Source: Bradyrhizobium ivorense
GTDB lineage: Bacteria; Pseudomonadota; Alphaproteobacteria; Rhizobiales; Xanthobacteraceae
Reading direction: 5' to 3'
Assembly (NCBI RefSeq): GCF_900696085.1
Contig: NZ_CAADFC020000023.1
Span: 1,884 to 65,883, forward strand
DNA: 64,000 nucleotides
The notes below the pieces were generated by a model, which saw only the letters and a list, made by a program, of their open reading frames with translations, ran no database searches and was not told the DNA's origin. Within the stretch, counting starts at the first letter, position 1. Every line of letters starts with the position of its first letter. Of this stretch, positions 58,166 through 64,000 are shown piece by piece. Made by a program: the position numbers and the translations under genes.

Positions 58166-58438
58166 TCAGCGCCAGTACCGGTGATGATGCCGCCAGCCAT
58201 AGTGGTGGCCGCGGTACCAGCCGTAGTGGCGACCGCGGCCCCAGCCGTAGTGATGGCCGCGTCCGCGATGGCCCCATCCGTGCCCATGTCCATGACCGCC
58301 GCGAACCTGGATGACAGCGTCATCCTGGGCTGCCGAGGGGGCTGTCAGGGGCGCCATTCCCAACCTCGCGGAAGCGGGGCCGACAAGCGCCAAGATCAGC
58401 AACGACACCGCTGCTGTCATCCACCTGATGTATCTCAC
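58166..58438 (-). CDS. Secreted Gly/His/Arg/Trp-rich peptide
   Basis: A 90-residue protein. The signal peptide covers about residues 1-24 (AVSLLILALVGPASARL). After a short linker the sequence becomes GGHGHGHGWGHRGRGHHYGW and continues as near-repeats of HYGWxRGH to the end HHRYWR. Such low-complexity His/Gly/Trp tails may bind metals or heme, or act in the cell envelope; similar short proteins are common in Bradyrhizobium, but no function is established. A GGAAC (58496-58500, minus) upstream is a possible ECF -35. Confidence 0.75.
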   Translation of the reverse strand: MRYIRWMTAAVSLLILALVGPASARLGMAPLTAPSAAQDDAVIQVRGGHGHGHGWGHRGRGHHYGWGRGRHYGWYRGHHYGWRHHHRYWR

Positions 58439-58576
58439 CGACGAATTCCTCCCGCGCGGGATTGCGCGGGATGCAAAGCCAGCAGCGCGTCATTTGTTCC
58501 AATTGGGGTGCCATATAGTTCCGGATATGGCTCTGGCTTGCGAACGGCGCCATCGGCGGCCGGATCAACGCGCCCC

Positions 58577-60016
58577 CTAGCTGGTTGTCACCTTCCGTAC
58601 GGGGGGCGGCTTCCAGGTCCCGTTGATGATCGACGGCGACCGCTCATTCGGCCAGTACATGCGCAACATCAAGATGAACTTGCCCGCAGGGGCGGGCAGC
58701 CAGTTGCTCTCCTTGTCAGGACCCGGGTTTTCCTTCTGGATGTAGAGATCAACCGAGCCGTCTGGATTGGATTTGAGGTTCTGGCGAGCACTGATCGACT
58801 GACGGTTGATTGGATTGGGCACGAAGAAGTAGTTCTCGTCATACATTGTGAGCGACCAGAAGCCGCCGACCGGAGGAAGCTGCCCTTTTGGAAAACGCAT
58901 GACGTACTTGTTGCTGCCGAAGTAATCCTTGTCGTCGGCGTCCTTCTGCGATGATGGATAGCACGCATCCTGAATTCGATTGGCGCCGAGACCGATTGCC
59001 GTGATGAGCGCACGGTTGAGATAGTTGGTGCCATAGATGCCGGCTTCGCTATCGAAAGCCCAGCCGTTCACGTTCCGGATCGCCTTGTTGACCTTGAATT
59101 GCAGCATGATCCGGTCGAACGCCACTTGCGGGACCCGCTTGGCGAACGCGACGTCGAATTTGCTCGCATCGAAATCCCTGCCGGGGACCAGCCCAATCTT
59201 GGCGAATTTGGCGACCTCGGCCGCGTCGGCGGAGGCTGGCGGATTCTGCTTCATGAGTTGCGCAAGAAGGGTGAAGTAGGCCACGGCGTCCAGACGGTTG
59301 ACTTGATCGCGAACAGCCGTCTTCATGTCGATTGAAGCATCGACCTTGCCTGATGGGGGCGTATACGACTTGCCGTATGCGCTGAGCGGCACGAGCTTGA
59401 ACGCGTCCTGCGCGGCGTGCACGGCGGCATAGTCCTCCGGCGTACCGGTGCAGTAGATGCGGCCCAATATCCAGACGATGCTGGTGGGGGATTTGTACTC
59501 CTTGACACCTGCGGGAAGCGTTCCCTTCCAGTTCGGTCCAGTAATGGCGTAGGTCTGCGCCTTGGTGCCGGTCGTGCGCTTGCCGGGCACCTGGAAGACG
59601 TTGGTCCAGCCATCCAGCATCGGAAAAAGGAAGTAACGGTCCTTCATGTCCGGCATGCTCAAGACCCAGGGCTCGTTCCCCACGTCGATCCAGGCTAACG
59701 TGTAGAGGGTATCGGCATTGGGCGCCGTGACATCCCTGAAACTGGCGTCCGGGTACTTGCGGGCCTTGACGAATTGTCCCATCGGCGCGCGTGTGCCTTC
59801 CGGGCTCGCGACGTTCGTCATGATCCGACGCGTCATCTCCATCGTCACGAGTGGATATCCGTAGATATACGCATCTTGGGCGAGCCAAAAATCTTCGCCG
59901 CCCTCCAACGCCCGAACAACCGGACCGTCAAAATCGGCGCGTGCGGATCGAGACATTCCGAGAGACGAAACCGCGGCACTCAGCACCGCAAGCGCTTGAC
60001 GACGATCGATCGACAT
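58577..60016 (-). CDS. Tat-exported DUF1254/DUF1214 protein
   Basis: A 479-residue exported protein. The N-terminus SIDRRQALAVLSAAVSSLG is a twin-arginine signal followed by a short hydrophobic stretch. The N-terminal half is DUF1254 (YIYGYPLVTMEMTRRIMTNV, PNADTLYTLAWIDVGNEPWV, MKDRYFLFPMLDGWTNVFQV) and the C-terminal half DUF1214 (NYLNRALITAIGLGANRIQD, PPVGGFWSLTMYDENYFFVP, YIQKENPGPDKESNWLPAPA). Function is not established. AGGAGGG precedes the ATG (60016). Confidence 0.92.
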   Translation of the reverse strand: MSIDRRQALAVLSAAVSSLGMSRSARADFDGPVVRALEGGEDFWLAQDAYIYGYPLVTMEMTRRIMTNVASPEGTRAPMGQFVKARKYPDASFRDVTAPNADTLYTLAWIDVGNEPWVLSMPDMKDRYFLFPMLDGWTNVFQVPGKRTTGTKAQTYAITGPNWKGTLPAGVKEYKSPTSIVWILGRIYCTGTPEDYAAVHAAQDAFKLVPLSAYGKSYTPPSGKVDASIDMKTAVRDQVNRLDAVAYFTLLAQLMKQNPPASADAAEVAKFAKIGLVPGRDFDASKFDVAFAKRVPQVAFDRIMLQFKVNKAIRNVNGWAFDSEAGIYGTNYLNRALITAIGLGANRIQDACYPSSQKDADDKDYFGSNKYVMRFPKGQLPPVGGFWSLTMYDENYFFVPNPINRQSISARQNLKSNPDGSVDLYIQKENPGPDKESNWLPAPAGKFILMLRMYWPNERSPSIINGTWKPPPVRKVTTS

Positions 60017-60216
60017 GAAGAGCCCTCCTGACCTCATTCGGACGATAACGAGACGAGTTTAACCTTGGCTTGATTTACATCAATGCCATGTTGCGTCGCT
60101 GCAGACGCGCGCCGGCCGTCTGGGTGGGATGGGCCAAAAGGGAGACAGCAACAGTCAATGACCCGGCGGAGACCGCCCGAAGGCCGTCTCTCGCTTGGGA
60201 CATGAAAAGCTTCCTC

Positions 60217-60528
60217 TCAGATCTCGACCTGGACGGAAAGATTGGAGCGTACCCAATCCGCTTGCCCGGCCTTCAACCGCTTGGCCTGAAATTCAGTGAA
60301 AGCCGGATCGTTACCAATTGATGCCAGGCTGCGCCCGTAAGCCTCGACGCTGTCGAAGCGAGCCACGAACGCGTAGTTGCCGACCTCGCCACCGATCACC
60401 GACCAGTAGCTGACGTCGGCCCCGTGTTTTCGCCAAAGCACCGCAGCTTCCTTTGCGAGCCCCAACACGGTCGCAAGATCGCTGCCGGGCCTTGGATGCG
60501 AAACGAACTGCATAACGACTGCAGGCAT
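60217..60528 (-). CDS. Unrecognised protein (about 103 aa)
   Basis: About 103 residues. MPAVVMQFVSHPRPGSDLAT, then YWSVIGGEVGNYAFVARFDS and DPAFTEFQAKRLKAGQADWV suggest a dimeric alpha/beta barrel like NIPSNAP or DUF1330-type proteins. No catalytic residue is assignable. An alternative start four codons upstream (60540) places GGAGGGG inside the coding region, so 60528 is preferred. Confidence 0.72.
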   Translation of the reverse strand: MPAVVMQFVSHPRPGSDLATVLGLAKEAAVLWRKHGADVSYWSVIGGEVGNYAFVARFDSVEAYGRSLASIGNDPAFTEFQAKRLKAGQADWVRSNLSVQVEI

Positions 60529-60606
60529 CTTCCCCTCCATAAATAATTAGGTGTCAAAAAATTGCCCGTTGGGGCCATTCAAACACCGGGGAGGGTTTCA
60601 AACGGG

Positions 60607-60855
60607 TCAGCCCCAGGCTTGATCTGGATCAATCCTTTTCCGGCTTCGCGGCAGCGCGTTCCTGGTAGCAGGCACGCTCGGGGGACGGGGCGCAGGGCGG
60701 TTTCCTTGCCGCCGGTTGGGCAGGGCGGGGCTGCGCGGGTCGGCTTTCTTCTTTGCGGGCTTCGTGACGCCCGGGCCCTGATCCTGGGCCGGCGCCGGCG
60801 GTGAAAAACAGGGGATAGTCAGGGCCAGACAGAGCGCGATGAGGATAACTCCCAT
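60607..60855 (-). CDS. Small exported Pro/Lys/Arg-rich protein, possibly frameshifted
   Basis: An 82-residue frame with a clear signal peptide (MGVILIALCLALTIPCFSPP) and a basic, Pro-rich mature part (GVTKPAKKKADPRSPALPNR) ending DPDQAWG. In another frame the same 3' DNA encodes PCAPSPERACYQERAAAKPE and a stop at 60629, which looks more protein-like because it holds a spaced Cys pair. A frameshift near the G-rich tract at about 60700-60720 is possible. Confidence 0.45.
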   Translation of the reverse strand: MGVILIALCLALTIPCFSPPAPAQDQGPGVTKPAKKKADPRSPALPNRRQGNRPAPRPPSVPATRNALPRSRKRIDPDQAWG

Positions 60856-60970
60856 CGGTAATCTCTCGGATGAAATATAAGGGTGCAGTCGGCAATCACT
60901 GGTTACCCTGCCCAAGCCGACCGCCACCGGCAATTGGAAAATCCTCGGCGCCGGCGGCCGAGATGGTTTG

Positions 60971-62173
60971 ATGATGAGCGCACCAACCTGCGTCCGACCA
61001 CCCGGCCCGGTGAGGCCATCGGACCGCATCGACAGTATCGACGTGCTCCGCGGCGTCGCGCTGCTTGGCGTGCTCGCCATCAATCTCGTCATGGAATTCC
61101 GGGTGTCGATCTTCGAGCAGTTTCTGCCTGCGTGGCAGCAGCACGCAGGGAATCCGCTCGACCGCGCCGTTGTGGCGATCCTGATGCGGGCCGTCGATTT
61201 GAAGGCGTTTGCACTGTTCTCGCTGTTGTTCGGCGCCGGGCTTGCCATTCAATTCGAGCATCTCGCGGCGAACCCGCGCCGCGCGCGCCTGCTGTTTCGC
61301 CGGCTGATCGTGCTGCTGGTGTTCGGGTTGCTGCATCTGTGCCTGATCTGGAACGGCGACATTCTCACTGAATACGCGCTCGCGGGACTGATCGTCCTGC
61401 CGTTTCTGCTCGGTCCGCGCTGGCTCGTGGCAGGCGGCGCGCTGACGTTTCTCGGCGTCTATCTCGCGATGCAGCTATGGCCGCCGCCTGGACTATTCCC
61501 CAGCCTCGGCGCGATCGAACTCGATGTGCAGCAGGCGAACCGGATTTATGCAACGGGCGGTTTCGGCGAGGTCCTGAAATTCCGGCTTGGTGAAATCCCC
61601 CTGATCATCCCGCTGCACGTCTACATGTTCCCGCGTACGATCGGGCTGTTTCTGCTCGGCGCGTTCGCCTGGCGCAGCGGCGTCCTGCGCAAGCCGCATC
61701 AGCGGCTGCTGGTCTCGACCGGGGCTGTCTGCGTCGGCCTCGGCGCGCTGCTTGTGCTTGCCGGCGCCGGCGACATTCTCGCCGCTGCCGGCAGCAGCAG
61801 GCTCGCAACGCCCCTTGGCACAATCGTGCTTGCGCTCGGCTACGGCGCAACCATCGTCGCGGCAGCCAACACGGCGCGTGGAAAGGCCTGGCTCGGATGG
61901 GCCGCGCCGCTCGGCCGCATGGCCTTCACCAACTACCTTGCCCAATCCGTGATCTTCGGCTGGATTTTCTACGGTTACGGCCTCGGCCTGTTTGGCCGCC
62001 TCGGCGCCGCCGCAGCGCTGGCGATCGGTCTCGCCGTCTATGTCGCCCAGGTGATGTTCAGCGCATGGTGGCTGCGCCGCTACCGATACGGTCCGATCGA
62101 GTGGTTGTGGCGAACGCTGATGTACGGCGCGTGGCAGCCGATGTCGCTGGCGCCGCTCAAGCCCGCCGCGTAG
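60971..62173 (+). CDS. DUF418 (YeiB-like) membrane protein
   Basis: A 400-residue polytopic inner-membrane protein. SIDVLRGVALLGVLAINLVM is the signature of the YeiB/acyltransferase-like clan, FALFSLLFGAGLAIQFEHLA follows, and the C-terminal DUF418 domain has PLGRMAFTNYLAQSVIFGWI and YGPIEWLWRTLMYG. About ten TM helices are seen. Function is not established. The ATG at 60971 or 60974 is the start; an in-frame TTG precedes it. Confidence 0.9.
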   Translation: MMSAPTCVRPPGPVRPSDRIDSIDVLRGVALLGVLAINLVMEFRVSIFEQFLPAWQQHAGNPLDRAVVAILMRAVDLKAFALFSLLFGAGLAIQFEHLAANPRRARLLFRRLIVLLVFGLLHLCLIWNGDILTEYALAGLIVLPFLLGPRWLVAGGALTFLGVYLAMQLWPPPGLFPSLGAIELDVQQANRIYATGGFGEVLKFRLGEIPLIIPLHVYMFPRTIGLFLLGAFAWRSGVLRKPHQRLLVSTGAVCVGLGALLVLAGAGDILAAAGSSRLATPLGTIVLALGYGATIVAAANTARGKAWLGWAAPLGRMAFTNYLAQSVIFGWIFYGYGLGLFGRLGAAAALAIGLAVYVAQVMFSAWWLRRYRYGPIEWLWRTLMYGAWQPMSLAPLKPAA

Positions 62174-62183
62174 CGCGTGGGCA

Positions 62184-62537
62184 TCATTCCTTCCGCAAAA
62201 TCTTGTCCATGGCTTTGCCGCGCGCCAGCTCGTCGATCAGTTTGTCGAGGTAGCGAATTTCGCGCATCGTCGGCTCCTCGATCTCCTCCACCCTGACGCC
62301 GCAGACCACGCCCGTGATCAGGGCGCGCGACGGATTGAGGCCGGGGGCCTTGGCGAAGAAGGTCTCGAAATCGGTTTTCTTCTCCAGTTGGGTCTTCAGT
62401 TCCTTCGGGCCGTAGCCGGTCAGCCAGGCGATCACCTGATCGACCTCGGCTTTGGTACGTCCCTTCTTCTCGGCCTTCGCCACGTAGAGCGGGTAAACGC
62501 TTGCGAAGCTCGTGGTGTAGATCCGGTGTTTCGCCAT
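62184..62537 (-). CDS. DUF2200 family protein
   Basis: A 117-residue soluble protein that matches DUF2200: MAKHRIYTTSFASVYPLYVA, KAEKKGRTKAEVDQVIAWLT, then ALITGVVCGVRVEEIEEPTM and the C-terminal DKLIDELARGKAMDKILRKE. Members occur widely in bacteria without known activity. It ends just after the DUF418 gene on the opposite strand and lies 16 bases downstream of the GNAT gene, probably cotranscribed with it. Confidence 0.9.
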   Translation of the reverse strand: MAKHRIYTTSFASVYPLYVAKAEKKGRTKAEVDQVIAWLTGYGPKELKTQLEKKTDFETFFAKAPGLNPSRALITGVVCGVRVEEIEEPTMREIRYLDKLIDELARGKAMDKILRKE

Positions 62538-62553
62538 CAGCTGCTCCGGGAAG

Positions 62554-63012
62554 TTAAGGCCGGCGTATTTCGAAATAGGTCTTGCCGCCGCGAACAAAGC
62601 CCGCTTGCTCGTAGAAGCGCAAGGTGCTCTCTCGCTTCGAGCCGGTCGCCAGCAGGACCTTGTAGCAGTCGGCCTGCCAGGCAAGATCGATCGCATGGGC
62701 AAGAACCCGCCGGCCGAGCCCGAGCCGACGATAGTCGGCATGTGTGACGACATTTTCGATCACCGCATAGGACCTGCCGCCGCGCGACAGGTTGGGCACG
62801 ATCGCGAGCGTGCAGGAGGATACGAGCAGGTCCGCGGCCTGCGCCACGATCACGGTCATGAAGTCCGATGCGAGCAAAGTCGACCAGACGCGCTCGGCCG
62901 TCGCCGTGTCCAGCTCGGGATCGTGCGGATGGAGGTGCTGGTAGAGGTTCAGCACCTCAGGCAGATCGTGCTGTGCCGCGGTGCGGACAATCGCTTCCGT
63001 CATATGCTCCAT
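62554..63012 (-). CDS. GNAT-family N-acetyltransferase
   Basis: A 152-residue acetyl-CoA-dependent acetyltransferase. Motif A is VVTHADYRRLGLGRRVLAHA with the pyrophosphate-binding R-x-x-G-x-G; YKVLLATGSKRESTLRFYEQ and AGFVRGGKTYFEI form motif B with the conserved Tyr. The substrate is unknown. AAGGGGG lies upstream of the ATG at 63012; a second ATG three codons later is possible. Confidence 0.9.
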   Translation of the reverse strand: MEHMTEAIVRTAAQHDLPEVLNLYQHLHPHDPELDTATAERVWSTLLASDFMTVIVAQAADLLVSSCTLAIVPNLSRGGRSYAVIENVVTHADYRRLGLGRRVLAHAIDLAWQADCYKVLLATGSKRESTLRFYEQAGFVRGGKTYFEIRRP

Positions 63013-63072
63013 CGACCGCCCCCTTCGTGGAGGCGGACTTTAGCAAATCCCGGAGAGATTCGGCGGCTCAGC

Positions 63073-64000
63073 TCACCATTTGTAGGCGAGGCTCGCGGTG
63101 ATGCGGCGGCGGTCGCCGTAGTAGCAGGAGCTGATCACCGCGCAGCTCGCGACGTAGATCTTGTCGGTCACGTTGACGACGTTGAGCGCGGCGCGCCAGT
63201 GGTTGTCCCATTCGTAGTGCAGAGCGAGATCGCCGAGCACGAAGGAGGGGACCTGCGCGGTGTTGGCCTGATCCGCAAACGACGAGCCGACATAACGTAC
63301 GCCGCCGCCGAAGCCGAAGCCGCGCAACGGGCCCTCGCTGAACGTGTAGTCGGTCCAGACCGAGGCGAACTCGCGGGGCGTGTTGGTCGGCACGGTGCCG
63401 ACCAGCGCCGGATTGAGGTCCTGGCTGACGAACAGGTCGTAATTGGTGTAGCTCGCCACCAGCTTGAAGTCCCGGGTGATGTTGGCGACCGCCTCGAGCT
63501 CGATGCCGCGCGAGGTGACTTCGCCGTTCTGGACCTGGAACAGCGGGTTGTTCGGATCGGTGGTCAGTGCATTTTTGCGCTTGAGGTCGAAATAGGCGAC
63601 GCTGAAGCGGGCATTGAGCCCGACCGGCTCGTACTTGATGCCGACCTCGGTCTGCTCCGACGTCTCCGGCAACTGCAGCTGGCCGGCCGCATTGAGGCCG
63701 ATGATCGGATTGTAGCCGGTCATGTAGGAGACGTAGGGCGCGACGCCGAAGTCGAAATTGTAGATCGCGCCGACGCGGCCAGAGAATTTGCTGTCCTCGC
63801 GGCTCTGGTCGGCGCCGATCCGGTTCTGGTTGACGAGATCGACAAAGTCCTGGCGGCCGGACAGTACCACCGTCAGGCGGTCGAGCTTGACCTGGTCCTG
63901 CAGATAGACCGCGGCCATGCCCTGGGTGAGATAGGCGTTCTGATACAGCGCGCCGCTGAACGGCGCGTTGACGCCGTAGACCGGGTTGAAAACGTTGAGA
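63073..64000 (-). CDS. TonB-dependent siderophore receptor, C-terminal part
   Basis: The frame is open at the window edge, so only the last 309 residues or so of an outer-membrane receptor are seen. The sequence shows alternating beta-strands of a 22-stranded barrel (GRVGAIYNFDFGVAPYVSYM, SEQTEVGIKYEPVGLNARFS, FKLVASYTNYDLFVSQDLNP) and ends with the family's final aromatic strand (RITASLAYKW). TGYNPIIG and DWHW-like WDNHWRAALNVVNVTDKIYV are typical of FhuA/FpvA-like siderophore receptors, most like hydroxamate (ferrichrome) types. The plug and TonB box lie outside the window. Confidence 0.92.
   Translation of the reverse strand, partial: LNVFNPVYGVNAPFSGALYQNAYLTQGMAAVYLQDQVKLDRLTVVLSGRQDFVDLVNQNRIGADQSREDSKFSGRVGAIYNFDFGVAPYVSYMTGYNPIIGLNAAGQLQLPETSEQTEVGIKYEPVGLNARFSVAYFDLKRKNALTTDPNNPLFQVQNGEVTSRGIELEAVANITRDFKLVASYTNYDLFVSQDLNPALVGTVPTNTPREFASVWTDYTFSEGPLRGFGFGGGVRYVGSSFADQANTAQVPSFVLGDLALHYEWDNHWRAALNVVNVTDKIYVASCAVISSCYYGDRRRITASLAYKW

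Overview
The window looks like a chromosomal segment of a Bradyrhizobium-type alphaproteobacterium (Nitrobacteraceae, Hyphomicrobiales). This is inferred from the high GC content, the core gene order rpoZ-rsh-pdxJ-acpS-lepB-rnc-era-recO-parC, an LdtR-type MarR regulator, a HemB whose zinc-site cysteines are largely replaced by aspartates, and many short palindromic intergenic repeats. No rRNA, phage, transposase or CRISPR array was seen. The only tRNA found is tRNA-Ser(GCT).

Layout. 1-4.9 kb: the 3' end of a large secreted protein with SdrD/Cna-B-like repeats, followed by a type I secretion ATPase and its membrane fusion protein. 5.1-11.7 kb: a GT22-like mannosyltransferase, two uncharacterised proteins, tRNA-Ser and a soluble lytic transglycosylase with a Lys/Ala/Pro-rich leader. 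12-27 kb: housekeeping genes (dapA, mscL, smpB, a PrxQ-like peroxiredoxin, a family 5 uracil-DNA glycosylase overlapping a NYN-domain gene, rpoZ, rsh, pdxJ, acpS, lepB, rnc, era, recO, parC). Several of these are joined by ATGA-type overlaps. 27-37 kb: two adjacent CDF metal exporters (the second DmeF-like), a class III nucleotide cyclase, an MFS transporter, a flotillin/YqiJ pair and an Nramp manganese transporter with a Fur/Mur-like dyad in its promoter. 37-42.3 kb: the leucyl-transferase Bpt, an RDD protein, hemB, a DUF6163-like protein, ldtR and two small conserved proteins.

42.6-50 kb is a metal-handling region: a Met/Cys-rich secreted protein, a FixH/YtkA-like protein, CusB and CusA homologues, an ECF sigma factor, a small exported protein and a CDF-like transporter with a Cys-rich N-terminus. 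The small exported protein has an exact GTAACC-N16-CGAA element upstream of its RBS. This is the promoter signature known for Caulobacter SigF, an ECF factor involved in heavy-metal stress. No anti-sigma gene is recognisable beside the sigma gene. I consider this the most interesting part of the window.

50.3-64 kb: a complete tctCBA tripartite tricarboxylate transporter, a DUF1080 protein, a winged-helix/TPR regulator divergent from a secreted SnoaL-like protein, a Ca2+/H+ antiporter, two small exported proteins, a Tat-type DUF1254 protein, an unrecognised ~103-residue protein, a DUF418 membrane protein, DUF2200, a GNAT acetyltransferase, and the C-terminal part of a TonB-dependent siderophore receptor cut by the window end. 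Palindromic repeats of several families sit between genes throughout. Two families have at least two copies here.
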